The position numbers and the translations under genes are program-made. Below, in pieces: positions 1-9,314 of a stretch of 64,000 bases of DNA; the first letter of the stretch is position 1; every line of letters begins with the position of its first letter. The stretch covers positions 1-64,000 of the forward strand of contig JAUMYQ010000001.1 of the NCBI GenBank assembly GCA_030528555.1, read 5' to 3'. This DNA comes from Porphyromonadaceae bacterium. Lineage in GTDB: Bacteria > Bacteroidota > Bacteroidia > Bacteroidales > Porphyromonadaceae. The notes below the pieces were generated by a model. It was given only the letters and a program-made list of their open reading frames with translations. It was not told the origin of the DNA and made no database searches.

Positions 1-339
1 TTAAATGTCTGTTGATAAGCTTTTTGTACGTTCTCTTGATTGCTGAGGGCTGCTCCTGGGCATAGCCCCACGACACAGTGAAGACCCCTGCTTGTGGATG
101 CAAGGCTCTGAGTATTACAGTCTCGAATTTCTTTACTACACTCTAGTGAGTTGAGAGTATAACACTTAGCAAGTAAACATCAAATTATATAGTATAATAC
201 ATCCCTCGCTTGGCGAACTAATATCGAGGAGGATGATTAAAACGATAAAATGTATAGAGTAAATGGTACCTATCTCCTTACAAGAGATATCTTCCATGAC
301 AGTAGGTTTCGGTATGTAGCCTAGTAGATCAAATATAGG
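1..339. other. Non-coding left edge, no gene recognised
   Basis: I see no supportable coding region here. The longest reading frame touching the left edge, on the minus strand, would encode only about 20 residues before its stop at base 1. A small inverted repeat (TAGCCTA at 317-323 and TAGGCTA at 336-342) lies at the pflA stop codon and may form part of a weak terminator for the pfl operon. GC-rich self-complementary bits around 40-100 could belong to a structured RNA, but I cannot assign one. Confidence 0.4.
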
Positions 340-1068
340 CTATTGCGTCCAGACGGTACGGAAGTAGTGGCTTAGGATGGAGGTGGCACGCTCTATCTCT
401 GCGTGGCTGGGTTCGCGTACTCCCTCTAGGGCATAGGCTTGCTCTAGAGTCTCGTACTTGTGCTTGCCGTAGGTGTGGTAGGGCAAGATCTCGAGTCGCT
501 CGATGTTGTCGAAGCCCCCAAAGTGCTGCCCTAGGGCGTGCAGGTCTTCTTCGGCATCACTGTACTCAGGCACGAGGACGTAGCGCAGGCGCACAGGCTT
601 ACCCATCTCGGCAAGCATCTCGGCCGAACGTAGCGTACGCTGATTGTCCACCATCGTCAGGAGCTTGTGCCGTGCAGGGTTGATCTGCTTGCAGTCCAGT
701 AGCACCATGTCCACTAGTCGCCACAGCTCGTAGACAGCCTCATTGTGAATGCTCCCATTCGTGTCTAGACATATGTGTATGTCCTCGGCCTTGAGGGCTT
801 CGCATATTCGGATTAGCTCTGCGGCCTGCACGGTAGGCTCGCCCCCACTGAAGGTAATACCGCCCTTCTTGCCAAAGAAAGGTTTCTCGCTGACGGCTCG
901 GCGAATGACCTCGCTGTCCTCGATAAGCTTGCCATCTTTGCCGATGGGTATCGTGTCGGGGTTGGCGCAGTAGAGGCAGCGAAAGTTGCAACCCTGCAGG
1001 AAAACGACGAGCCGGATACCCGGCCCGTCGAAAGTTCCTAAGGATTCGAACGAATGTATTCGAAGCAT
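340..1068 (-). CDS. pflA: Pyruvate formate-lyase activating enzyme
   Basis: Radical SAM enzyme of 242 residues that installs the glycyl radical on pyruvate formate-lyase in the cytoplasm under anaerobic conditions. The CX3CX2C cluster-binding motif is visible as C27, C31 and C34 (GCNFRCLYC), preceded by the FDGPGIR segment typical of activases, and followed by the TFSGGEPT SAM-binding segment. The length is normal for the family. The gene starts 14 bases after the end of pflB on the same strand, so the two are almost certainly co-transcribed, activase second. No separate promoter is evident. Assignment to PflB rather than another glycyl radical enzyme rests on the adjacency. Confidence 0.95.
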   Translation of the reverse strand: MLRIHSFESLGTFDGPGIRLVVFLQGCNFRCLYCANPDTIPIGKDGKLIEDSEVIRRAVSEKPFFGKKGGITFSGGEPTVQAAELIRICEALKAEDIHICLDTNGSIHNEAVYELWRLVDMVLLDCKQINPARHKLLTMVDNQRTLRSAEMLAEMGKPVRLRYVLVPEYSDAEEDLHALGQHFGGFDNIERLEILPYHTYGKHKYETLEQAYALEGVREPSHAEIERATSILSHYFRTVWTQ

Positions 1069-1082
1069 TGGCTTGTTTAGAG

Positions 1083-3314
1083 TTAGCGGATGCGCTTGTG
1101 GAAAGAGCGAGAGATTACCTCCAGCTGATGCTCACGGCTTAGCTTGATGAAGTTCACAGCGTAGCCAGATACACGGATAGTGAGCTGAGGATAGTTCTCG
1201 GGGTTCTCCATAGCGTCCTCAAGCATCTCACGGTTTAGCACGTTCACATTGAGGTGGTGTGCCCCCTTGGTGAAGTAGCCATCCATCATGGCGATGAGGT
1301 TCTCTACCTGCTCCTCCTTGTTCGATCCAAGGGAGTGAGGGATAATGCTGAAGGTATTGCTGATGCCGTCCTCTGCGTCGCTATAGTTGAGCTTAGCTAC
1401 TGAGCTGAGCGAGGCGATCGCACCGTGGTTGTCTCGTCCGTGCATGGGGTTAGCTCCTGGAGCGAAGGCCGTACCTGCCTCACGTCCGTCTGGCGTTGCA
1501 CCTGTGTTCTTACCATACATCACGTTGGAGGTGATAGTCAGCACGGAGAGCGTTGGCTCTGCCCCCTTGTAAATCGGTAGGTCGCGGAGCATACCAGAGA
1601 AGAGGCTCGTCAGCTCGGTGGCGATGCTGTCCACACGGTCGTCATCATTACCATAGCAAGGGAACTCGCCATCGATCGTAAAGCCTTCGGTCAGCCCCTT
1701 TTCATTGCGCTTGGGCGTTACCTTGGCATACTTAATAGCTGAAAGCGAGTCGGCTGCAATAGACAGACCGGCCACACCGTAGGCAAGGTTGATGCGTGGG
1801 TTCGTATCGATGAACGCCATCTGCGCACGCTCGTAGTAATACTTGTCGTGCATGTAGTGGATGATATTCATAGATTCGTTGTAGATGCGTGCAATTTCCT
1901 TGAGGACAACGAGGTAGTTAGCCCAAACTTCGTCAAAGTTCAGCACATCGCCCTTAAGCTCAGGGATATTCTCCAGCATTACCGTGCCAGTAGCTTCGCA
2001 GCGTCCGCCATTGAGGGCAAGCAACAGTGCCTTGGCAAGGTTCGTTCGTGCGCCGAAGAACTGGATGTGCTTACCGATCTCCTGGAACGATACGCAGCAG
2101 GCGATACCGTAGTCGTCGGAGTTGCGCGTCGTACGCATCAGGTCGTCATTCTCATATTGGATTGAAGACGTGTCGATAGACACCTGTGCTGCAAACTGCT
2201 TGAAGCCCTCGGGCAGGCTTGGCGACCACAGGAGCGTGATATTTGGCTCGGGGCTTGGGCCAAGGTTATAAAGGGTATTGAGGAAGCGGAAGCTAGTCTT
2301 CGTTACCTTGTGACGACCGTCCGAGAGGCGACCACCGATCGACTCCGTCACCCACGTTGGGTCACCAGCGAAGATTTCGTTGTAAGCATTCATGCGCAGG
2401 TGGCGCACCATACGGAGCTTGATGACGAATTGGTCAATCAGCTCTTGGGCTAGCTCCTCGGTGAGGCCGTTGTGCTCCTGGTCGTACTGAATGTAGATGT
2501 CGAGGAAGCCCGACACATTGCCCAGCGACATAGCTGCACCGTCTTGGTCCTTAACGGCTGCTAGGTAAGCGAAGTACACCCACTGTACGGCTTCCTGTGC
2601 CGTATAAGCAGGGCGACTCACATCGAAGCCGTGATCGGCTGCCATCTTCACAATCTCTTGAAGGGCCTTGATCTGCTCGGCTACCTCCTCACGCAGGCGG
2701 ATGCGCTCCTCCGTCATAGGACCAACGAGGGTTGCCAAGTCGGCCTTCTTCCACGCAATAAGGCGGTCTGCACCATAGAGGGCGAGGCGACGATAGTCAC
2801 CGATGATGCGCCCACGAGCATAGTTGTCGGGCAGACCTGTGAGGAAGCTTAGCGAGCGGAACTTGCGGATCTCATCCGTGTACACATCAAATACGCCATC
2901 GTTGTGTGTCTTGCGGTAGTTGGTGAAAATATCCGTCACACGTGGGTCTACCTCTAGCCCATTTTCCTTGACAGCCTTCTCTACTACTTTATAGCCACCA
3001 AAAGGCTTCATGGCACGGCGTAGCACTTCATCGGTCTGGAGACCTACGATGACTTCACTGTCCTTGTCGATGTAGCCAGGTGCGAAAGCTGTGATTCCAG
3101 ACACAGTCTTCGTGTCGATGGAGCGCACACCATTGTTATCGCGCTCTTCCTTGAGGGCTTGCAGGCAAAGATCCCAGATCTTACGCGTTTTGGCCGTTGG
3201 ACCGCATAGGAAGCTAGCATCGCCATCGTAGGGGGTAATGTTTAGAGCGATGAAGTCACGAACGTTTAACTCGTTCTGCCACAGACCAGCCTTAAAGTTT
3301 GGAATTTGGTTCAT
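1083..3314 (-). CDS. pflB: Formate C-acetyltransferase (pyruvate formate-lyase)
   Basis: Converts pyruvate and CoA to acetyl-CoA and formate, a central step of anaerobic fermentation. The 743-residue length matches the E. coli enzyme closely. The catalytic adjacent cysteines are visible near the middle (IACCVSF), and the glycyl radical loop RVSGYAV sits near the C-terminus with the radical glycine at about residue 717. It is the first gene of a two-gene operon with its activase. A TAnnTTTG promoter element lies about 70 bases upstream of the start codon, leaving a leader long enough for post-transcriptional control, although I see no specific motif in it. Confidence 0.97.
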   Translation of the reverse strand: MNQIPNFKAGLWQNELNVRDFIALNITPYDGDASFLCGPTAKTRKIWDLCLQALKEERDNNGVRSIDTKTVSGITAFAPGYIDKDSEVIVGLQTDEVLRRAMKPFGGYKVVEKAVKENGLEVDPRVTDIFTNYRKTHNDGVFDVYTDEIRKFRSLSFLTGLPDNYARGRIIGDYRRLALYGADRLIAWKKADLATLVGPMTEERIRLREEVAEQIKALQEIVKMAADHGFDVSRPAYTAQEAVQWVYFAYLAAVKDQDGAAMSLGNVSGFLDIYIQYDQEHNGLTEELAQELIDQFVIKLRMVRHLRMNAYNEIFAGDPTWVTESIGGRLSDGRHKVTKTSFRFLNTLYNLGPSPEPNITLLWSPSLPEGFKQFAAQVSIDTSSIQYENDDLMRTTRNSDDYGIACCVSFQEIGKHIQFFGARTNLAKALLLALNGGRCEATGTVMLENIPELKGDVLNFDEVWANYLVVLKEIARIYNESMNIIHYMHDKYYYERAQMAFIDTNPRINLAYGVAGLSIAADSLSAIKYAKVTPKRNEKGLTEGFTIDGEFPCYGNDDDRVDSIATELTSLFSGMLRDLPIYKGAEPTLSVLTITSNVMYGKNTGATPDGREAGTAFAPGANPMHGRDNHGAIASLSSVAKLNYSDAEDGISNTFSIIPHSLGSNKEEQVENLIAMMDGYFTKGAHHLNVNVLNREMLEDAMENPENYPQLTIRVSGYAVNFIKLSREHQLEVISRSFHKRIR

Positions 3315-3382
3315 GTCTATAATTCAAATTTTAGTGTACTATCTCCATTCAACGGAAATCTTCCGCTTATTTAACTGCGATA

Positions 3383-3390
3383 CAAAAATA
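3383..3390 (-). promoter_or_regulatory. Candidate pflB promoter (-7 element)
   Basis: On the minus strand this reads TATTTTTG, matching the Bacteroidota -7 consensus TAnnTTTG. It lies about 70 bases upstream of pflB. No convincing -33 TTTG was found at the usual spacing. Confidence 0.5.
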
Positions 3391-3616
3391 AGATTATTTA
3401 ACATCGTCTCCGTGCTTTTTCCTCAAAAAACAACAAAATCACTACTAATAGGTATGACTTTCATTGCCTATTCATGGTCACCTTTCTAGTCATGCCAAGC
3501 AAATAGCCTCTTCTCTTACAAGCCAGTTAGGACAACTTTGTCAATGGATGTGGTGGTAGATAAGTCAAGCCAAACCATCACGACAATAACCCTCTAGGCT
3601 GAGTGAAGACCACGGA
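3391..3616. other. Intergenic stretch between the pflB promoter and the permease gene
   Basis: Non-coding. It separates the 3' end of the permease gene from the pflB promoter, both on the minus strand. I see no strong hairpin followed by a T-run, no tRNA and no repeat in it. Confidence 0.4.
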
Positions 3617-4849
3617 TTAAGTCTCAATCAAGCAGAGGAGACGAGGGGAGATGAGGGAGAGAAGCAGGGCAAAAATCGCTATCGTTCCAAAGACTACTGG
3701 ATAGCCAAGGGCATCGCCCCAGCCTCCCACACCAGCCGAAAAAAGCATACCACCTAGCTGAGCTACTATGGTCTGTAATGTAAAATCCGTTCCCTCACTC
3801 CCCTTGCGTACATGCCCCATAGACATTGTGTAGAGGTAAACGTTAGAGAGGGCGTAAACACTCCATAGGCCTGCAATCCCTAAGAAGATAAGCGGTATAC
3901 TCGGATCTTGCCGAGCGATGAAGGCTAAGAAGAAGCTTACGACTACTGTGAGAGTATAAATAAGCCTCAGACTAACGAGGCTAGAGAGCCTGCGCATAAG
4001 CTGCCCACCGACAAATGATGCTAGGGCTGCAACGGCCGAGCCCCATACGCCAAGTAGCATCGCCACGGTTTGAACTCCCAAGCCCCAATCTATGAGCAAT
4101 GGCTTTATCAGTACCATCAGTGGCATTATTGGAGCAAAATAGAGCATCAATCCCACAAAGTATCTACGGCAGGGAATAGACTTGTAATAACTCATGATTA
4201 GCCTCACTGCGGAGGGCTGTTCATCTTGAAGAGAAACTCTAGCCATCATCTCGTCTACCTTAGAAGCCTCTCGGGACCATAGGACAAAAGGGATAAGGAC
4301 TATCAATGCAATAGAGGCAAGGAGTAACACTGATACTCTCCAGCCAGCGTAATAGTATAGGGCAACAATCAGTCCAGATCCGACAAGGCTACCGAGAAAG
4401 TTGCCACCTGACTGCATGGCATTGCCGAGGCTTCGCCTCTTAGACTTAAGGGAACAAATAGCAAATTTGTCTACCGCGATGTCCTGGACTGATGAGGCAA
4501 CGAAACTCAGTAGCATACACACGAAGATGGGGATGAGTTGTGCCTCTAAGTTTAGGAAGGATAGGCCGAGTATCAGTAAAGCATATACTATCTCAGAGAC
4601 AACAATCATCCGACGAAGGCTGCTAGGAGTTGTCGTTTGCCTATCTACCCATGGTGCCCAAACGAACTTCAATATCCATGGCAATTTGATGAGCTGTAGC
4701 AGGGTAATCTGTGTAAGGCTATATGACTCCTGGCGCAAGACTATCGGCAAGATTGTAGAAAAGAATGCCATCGGCAGAGACTGCGCCACATACAGCACAA
4801 GCAAGATAGGTAGTACGCTACCACCTTGCCTACGAATAATCCAAGGCAT
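3617..4849 (-). CDS. MFS permease of the PAT type (AmpG/RhtX-like)
   Basis: A 410-residue inner-membrane protein with about 12 hydrophobic segments. The N-terminal pattern (LYVAQSLPMAF, then LPWILKFVWAPWVDR) is that of the peptide/acetyl-CoA transporter family, which includes the muropeptide permease AmpG and the siderophore permeases RhtX and FptX. It begins 9 bases after the feoB stop codon and so is the third gene of the dtxR-feoA/feoB operon. That placement favours a metal or siderophore substrate over muropeptides. This is inference from context, because the family motif alone does not separate the two. Confidence 0.75.
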   Translation of the reverse strand: MPWIIRRQGGSVLPILLVLYVAQSLPMAFFSTILPIVLRQESYSLTQITLLQLIKLPWILKFVWAPWVDRQTTTPSSLRRMIVVSEIVYALLILGLSFLNLEAQLIPIFVCMLLSFVASSVQDIAVDKFAICSLKSKRRSLGNAMQSGGNFLGSLVGSGLIVALYYYAGWRVSVLLLASIALIVLIPFVLWSREASKVDEMMARVSLQDEQPSAVRLIMSYYKSIPCRRYFVGLMLYFAPIMPLMVLIKPLLIDWGLGVQTVAMLLGVWGSAVAALASFVGGQLMRRLSSLVSLRLIYTLTVVVSFFLAFIARQDPSIPLIFLGIAGLWSVYALSNVYLYTMSMGHVRKGSEGTDFTLQTIVAQLGGMLFSAGVGGWGDALGYPVVFGTIAIFALLLSLISPRLLCLIET

Positions 4850-4858
4850 AGGGCTCGG

Positions 4859-7051
4859 CTAAACCAAAATACGCCAGAAGAAGGCTACCAAGCTGGTGAG
4901 TACTATCCCCAATGCAAGAGGCAAGAGAGAGGCAAGGGCCGTCCAGCGTAGACTGCCAGTCTCTTTGTAAATCGTGTAGATAGTCGTACTACAAGGGTTG
5001 TGCAAGAGACAGAAGAGCATCAGATTGATAGCCGTCAGCGTGGTCCACCCACTACCCACAAGCAGCTCTTTGGTTTCTTCTGGACTGCCCTCGATAAGGA
5101 TGCCAGCCACACCACTTCCTAGATCTGGGTGAATGAGTAGGGTAAGCATTAGGATCGTAGGCAAAACGATCTCGTTGGCTGGGATGGCTAGGACATAAGC
5201 CAAAAGAATAATCCCGTTAAGCCCCATCACCCAGCCTGGAGCATCTAACCATCCGATGAGTAACTCTGCCAAGCTTCTTCCCTCAGAGACAGTGATATTG
5301 CACGAGAGCCAAATGAGAGCACCAGCTGGAGCAGCAAAGAGGATGGCACGCCAAAGAACGATGAGCGTTCGGTCGATAAGCGAAGTATATAATGTGCGCC
5401 AAAACTGTGGTGGGCGATAGGGTGGGAGCTCGAGATGAAAGGTTGATACCTCTCCCCGAAGTACAGTGCGCGAGAGCATCCATGAAGAGGCAAACATTAG
5501 TCCAACCCCCAGTAAAACTACCCCCAGCACACTTCCCATACTCACGATACCTGCATAGCCACTGGGAGCAATCGCTCCGATGAAGAGGGTCCCCAATAGG
5601 ATTTGTGTAGGCCAACGTCCGTTGCAGAGAGAAAAGTTGTTGGTGATGATGGCAATGAGGCGTTCCCTATTACTATCAATGATTCGGGTAGAGACCACAC
5701 CTGCGGCATTGCAGCCGAAGCCCATGCTCATTGTTAGGGCCTGTTTGCCGTGTGCACCAGAGCGGCGAAACAGTTCATCGAGATTGAATGCCACACGAGG
5801 TAGATATCCAAAGTCTTCCAAGAGGGTGAAGAGAGGGAAGAATATCGCCATCGGAGGCAGCATCACCGAAACAACCCAGGCGGTAGAGAGATAGATGCCA
5901 TCGATGAGCAACCCTGTGATCCAACTCGGGCTACCAAGCTGAACTAAGGCGTCACGCAACACAGGATAGGCATAGCCCACGAGTAGTTCGTTGAGCCAAC
6001 CAGAGGGATAGTTCGACCCCACTATCGTCAGCCAAAAAACAAGAGCAAGTAGCCCGATCATGATAGGGAAGCCCCACAAACGGCTTGTCAGGATGCGATC
6101 CAGACGGACATCAAGGGGGCTGCGCCCCCTGCGGTTGCCTTGAGTAACAACCTCGCTACAGATCTGCTCTGCCTCGGCATACATCCCCTCTACCCACTGC
6201 TCGTGCAGGTTGTCGCCCAACTTGAGGTGTATCTCCTCGGCAAGAGACAGAAGCAAAGGGGAAGAAATACGATTGAGCACGCTGGGGTCACGCTCCAAAA
6301 GTCGGAAGGCAATCCACAGACTGCTCGCATGAGATATCACAGAGGGAGACTCACCTTGCAAAGGCTGTCCACTCTGCCATTGCTCGTCCTCTATGGCACG
6401 CTGTAGGCGAGCTACCTCTGTCATCACTTCTTGTGGGAGGATATTTGTACGCTTAGGTGAGCAAGCAATTTGTCCCATGACTACTTGATGAATGGTACTG
6501 AGCAACTCATCCATACCAGCCCACGAGCGTGCAGAGGCTCCTACCACGGGGATGCCCAGCCTGCGGCCCAATGCGAGCAGATCAATATCTATTTGGTTGC
6601 GCTTGGCCTCATCTAGCAGATTGACGCAGAGAATAGCTCTGTCCGTAATCTGCAACACTTGCAAAATAAGGTTCATATTACGCTCCAGTCGTGTAGCATC
6701 TGCTACAATGATGGTGACATCGGGGCTACCAAAAAGAATGTAATCTCTAGCTATCTCCTCATCTTCACTTGTAGAGGACAGGGAGTAAGTACCAGGTAGA
6801 TCTACGATACGATAGTTTGCTCCGCGGTAAGCAAAAGCTCCTTCGGCTTTGCCCACAGTTTTCCCTGGCCAGTTGCCCGTATGTTGCTTTAGTCCTGTTA
6901 AATTGTTAAATACTGTACTCTTACCAGTATTGGGGTTGCCACACAGAGCGATGGTATAGTGGTTATTCCCGAGATCCTCGCCCCTGCGCTCCAGTATGCC
7001 TTGTCTCGAGGGACAAGCTTGACATCCCAAGGATAGTTGTCCTTTATTCAT
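4859..7051 (-). CDS. feoB: Ferrous iron / manganese transporter FeoB
   Basis: A 730-residue inner-membrane transporter with an N-terminal GTPase. The G1 motif GNPNTGKST is at residues 38-46, followed by DLPGTYSL (G3), NLLD (G4) and a SARSW-type G5 segment. The rest is a polytopic membrane domain with two related halves carrying the Gate signatures. An N-terminal extension of about 35 residues contains CQACP, which is absent from classical FeoB. FeoA is not a separate gene: the only FeoA-like domain nearby is fused to the upstream regulator. P. gingivalis has a similar paralogue (FeoB2) reported to serve manganese, so the substrate could be Fe2+ or Mn2+. Confidence 0.95.
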   Translation of the reverse strand: MNKGQLSLGCQACPSRQGILERRGEDLGNNHYTIALCGNPNTGKSTVFNNLTGLKQHTGNWPGKTVGKAEGAFAYRGANYRIVDLPGTYSLSSTSEDEEIARDYILFGSPDVTIIVADATRLERNMNLILQVLQITDRAILCVNLLDEAKRNQIDIDLLALGRRLGIPVVGASARSWAGMDELLSTIHQVVMGQIACSPKRTNILPQEVMTEVARLQRAIEDEQWQSGQPLQGESPSVISHASSLWIAFRLLERDPSVLNRISSPLLLSLAEEIHLKLGDNLHEQWVEGMYAEAEQICSEVVTQGNRRGRSPLDVRLDRILTSRLWGFPIMIGLLALVFWLTIVGSNYPSGWLNELLVGYAYPVLRDALVQLGSPSWITGLLIDGIYLSTAWVVSVMLPPMAIFFPLFTLLEDFGYLPRVAFNLDELFRRSGAHGKQALTMSMGFGCNAAGVVSTRIIDSNRERLIAIITNNFSLCNGRWPTQILLGTLFIGAIAPSGYAGIVSMGSVLGVVLLGVGLMFASSWMLSRTVLRGEVSTFHLELPPYRPPQFWRTLYTSLIDRTLIVLWRAILFAAPAGALIWLSCNITVSEGRSLAELLIGWLDAPGWVMGLNGIILLAYVLAIPANEIVLPTILMLTLLIHPDLGSGVAGILIEGSPEETKELLVGSGWTTLTAINLMLFCLLHNPCSTTIYTIYKETGSLRWTALASLLPLALGIVLTSLVAFFWRILV

Positions 7052-7087
7052 AGTTCCTTTTCGTGCTTAATAAAGAGCTATATACAA

Positions 7088-8065
7088 TCAATGCTGAAGA
7101 GGCCTAATGGAGTCGATGAGTATGTGCCGTGCTTGGTCTGCTCTTAGTGCAATAGCTGTACCCCGAACGACGTAAGCAATGGGGTTCTGCATAGGGCTTT
7201 TCATCTCGATATGTACTCGACTACCTCGTACAAAGCCCAAGTCCATCAGTCTGCGCCTCATGGCACCACGGCAGCTTGGCGAGAGTGCTATGATGCGTGC
7301 TTCTCGTTCTTCCTGGAGGCATGTAAGTCTACAAACAGAGCTTTGAGCCAATACCTCGGAGGAGTCTTCAGGCAAAAGTGCAAGGCTAAGAGCCTCTGTC
7401 GCTGAATGAGGTAGATTGATCTGCTCTCCTTCATAGCGCAACACGACCCCTTCGGATGAGATACTCTCTACTAAAAATACCGACTGACGAGCCAAGCCCT
7501 GGCTATTGAGAAGTGCAAATATCGTCTCATCGTCATCCTCAATGTGAAGCACCCGAAACCATTGCCCTACTTGCAAGTGCACGACCTCCTCATCTTTGTA
7601 CTTTGGGAGGCCTAGCGTATGCGTAGGGATCGGATCGCCATGAGGGTCAAAAAGTGGATTGCGCAAGAGGCTAACCATACGAGCCTGCTCGGCATCGCTC
7701 ATCTGATGCTCCATCTTATTGGCTAGACGGTGCCAGTCTTCAGGCTTGTGCCCTGAATGTTCCGAGAGGTATTTCTCATAAATGCGGTGCGCTCGGATAA
7801 GGCGCAGCACTCGTTGTACTCCAGTCTCAGAGAGGCGATATGGCTCAGTGAGGAGGTCGCCTCGTAAAATGAGCGAACCCACGATACGTTCTAGACGATC
7901 AGGTGGTAGACCACGCTCCCGAGCTAAGTCTTGTAGCTGCTCTGCATGGAGGAACTCTCCTGTGTGATAGACACATTTGAGGAAGTCTTCTTCGTCTTCC
8001 AGATCGGTTTTGCCCTCGGCTTTGGCTCTTCGTGGGCAGAATAATTCTATTATTGACAGGCTCAT
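7088..8065 (-). CDS. DtxR/MntR-family metalloregulator fused to a FeoA domain
   Basis: A 325-residue cytoplasmic regulator. The order is an N-terminal winged helix-turn-helix (about residues 25-85), a DtxR-type dimerisation and metal-binding region (HRIYEKYLSEHSG through NKMEHQMSD, with several His and Glu ligands), an SH3-like domain, and a C-terminal FeoA domain (GAMRRRLMDLGFVRGSRV). It probably senses Fe2+ or Mn2+ and controls its own operon, while the FeoA part may touch FeoB. A longer frame starts at a TTG (8098), but that codon lies inside the promoter element TATATTTG, so I place the start at the ATG at 8065. It is followed by feoB after 36 bases. Confidence 0.88.
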   Translation of the reverse strand: MSLSIIELFCPRRAKAEGKTDLEDEEDFLKCVYHTGEFLHAEQLQDLARERGLPPDRLERIVGSLILRGDLLTEPYRLSETGVQRVLRLIRAHRIYEKYLSEHSGHKPEDWHRLANKMEHQMSDAEQARMVSLLRNPLFDPHGDPIPTHTLGLPKYKDEEVVHLQVGQWFRVLHIEDDDETIFALLNSQGLARQSVFLVESISSEGVVLRYEGEQINLPHSATEALSLALLPEDSSEVLAQSSVCRLTCLQEEREARIIALSPSCRGAMRRRLMDLGFVRGSRVHIEMKSPMQNPIAYVVRGTAIALRADQARHILIDSIRPLQH

Positions 8066-8095
8066 AGGTCTGGCTTTGTACATTATCATATAAAG

Positions 8096-8103
8096 CAAAT
8101 ATA
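8096..8103 (-). promoter_or_regulatory. Candidate promoter of the dtxR-feoA/feoB/permease operon
   Basis: Reads TATATTTG on the minus strand, a full match to TAnnTTTG. It sits about 30 bases upstream of the ATG at 8065, which decides the start of the regulator gene. A repeat array lies 150 bases further upstream. Confidence 0.55.
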
Positions 8104-8253
8104 CGACTTTCGCCTTGCCCTAGGGTAGAAGGTCAGGTAAAACGGGTCGAGTATGTCCCAACTTTGCGTAACCATCTAGGTTACCTGTCGCCTGAAATGA
8201 GTGTTTTTTAAGATGCTTGTTTATAGTTCGTTAGAATGCTTGCTGAGAGATGC

Positions 8254-8320
8254 AAAAAAACTTCGGGAACTCCGAAAAAAAAGTTCGGGAACATTTTTTT
8301 GAGTATTCCCGAGCATTTTT
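8254..8320 (+). repeat. 22-nt periodic TTCGGGAA array, copy A (3 units)
   Basis: Three octamer units start at 8262, 8284 and 8306, exactly 22 bases apart, with orientations plus, plus, minus (the last reads TTCCCGAG). Runs of A or T fill the gaps. It corresponds to the last part of the longer copies, with about two units missing. It lies between the 3' end of lipA and the promoter of the metal operon, both transcribed leftwards. Confidence 0.85.
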
Positions 8321-8444
8321 CAGAAGGGATAAAAGATCGATTTTCAGGTACTTTGAGAAAAGCTGTTAGGCAGGGGGAGAGCTCCAGATGGATAGCCTAT
8401 ATTTTGATATGATTGCCTCAATCCTCTTACTCGAGACTTAAGGG

Positions 8445-9314
8445 CTATTTATGTCGCTCAGCGTGGTAGCTGGAACGTACGAGCGGACCGCTCTCCACAT
8501 GAGCTAGCCCAATTTTACGTCCAATCTCTCCGAGATAGGCAAACTGACGAGGATGAACGTACTCAACCACTGATAGATGCTTGCGTGTTGGTTGAAGATA
8601 TTGTCCTATTGTCAGCACCGATACGCCAGCCCGATGGATGTCTTGCATCAACTCAATGACTTCCTCCTCCGTCTCTCCCAGTCCCAGCATGATGCCCGTC
8701 TTGGTACGTACTCCACTGCGAGCTATATGTTTCAGTACGCTAAGGCTAGTGTCGTAGGTTGCTACATGGCGCACCGAGGGAGTGAGCCGACGCACTGTCT
8801 CAAGATTGTGCGAGATAACTCGCGGGCGAAGTTCAATGATTTTATCTACAAGTTCTAGGTTGCCATTGAAGTCGGGTATAAGTACCTCAATAGTTACCTC
8901 GGGGGTAGCTTGCTGGATGGCCGCAATCGTTGCAGCCCAATGCTCCGCTCCATAGTCGGGAAGGTCGTCCCTATCGACACTTGTAATGACAGCATGGCGT
9001 AGAGCCATTTGTCGAATGCTCTCCGCTACCCTACGAGGCTCATCTGGGTCTAAGGCTGGGGGCGTTTTGCTGCTGAGGGTATTGCAGAATCGACAAGCAC
9101 GTGTACAGTAGGCTCCTCCTATCATAAAAGTGGCTGTGCCTGCACTCCAGCACTCACCGAGGTTGGGGCAACGGCCACTAGAGCAGATCGTATTGAGCCC
9201 ATGCCCTTCGATAGTCACTTTCGTGTCGGTGAAGGTTAGCCCTTCTCCTAGCTTCACTTTCAGCCACTCAGGCTTACGTACTCTTGGAGTCTTGGGCTTA
9301 GTGTTTTCGTTCAT
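8445..9314 (-). CDS. lipA: Lipoyl synthase
   Basis: Radical SAM enzyme of 289 residues that inserts two sulfurs into protein-bound octanoyl groups to make lipoyl cofactor. Both cluster sets are visible: the auxiliary cluster CX4CX5C (CSSGRCPNLGEC) and the radical SAM CX3CX2C (CTRACRFC). The C-terminal RSSYHAE motif that closes over the auxiliary cluster is present. It overlaps the end of the upstream phosphoethanolamine transferase gene by 17 bases, so translation is probably coupled. It is the last gene of this minus-strand operon. Its lipoylated targets are not in the window. Confidence 0.97.
   Translation of the reverse strand: MNENTKPKTPRVRKPEWLKVKLGEGLTFTDTKVTIEGHGLNTICSSGRCPNLGECWSAGTATFMIGGAYCTRACRFCNTLSSKTPPALDPDEPRRVAESIRQMALRHAVITSVDRDDLPDYGAEHWAATIAAIQQATPEVTIEVLIPDFNGNLELVDKIIELRPRVISHNLETVRRLTPSVRHVATYDTSLSVLKHIARSGVRTKTGIMLGLGETEEEVIELMQDIHRAGVSVLTIGQYLQPTRKHLSVVEYVHPRQFAYLGEIGRKIGLAHVESGPLVRSSYHAERHK

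Noticed and set aside
1..60. Short minus-strand frame ending at base 1
   Set aside because: Only about 20 codons from its ATG to the stop, with no sign of a real gene.
3238..3489. Plus-strand frame of 83 codons over the pflB 5' end and promoter
   Set aside because: It overlaps the pflB start and promoter in antisense and shows no protein features.
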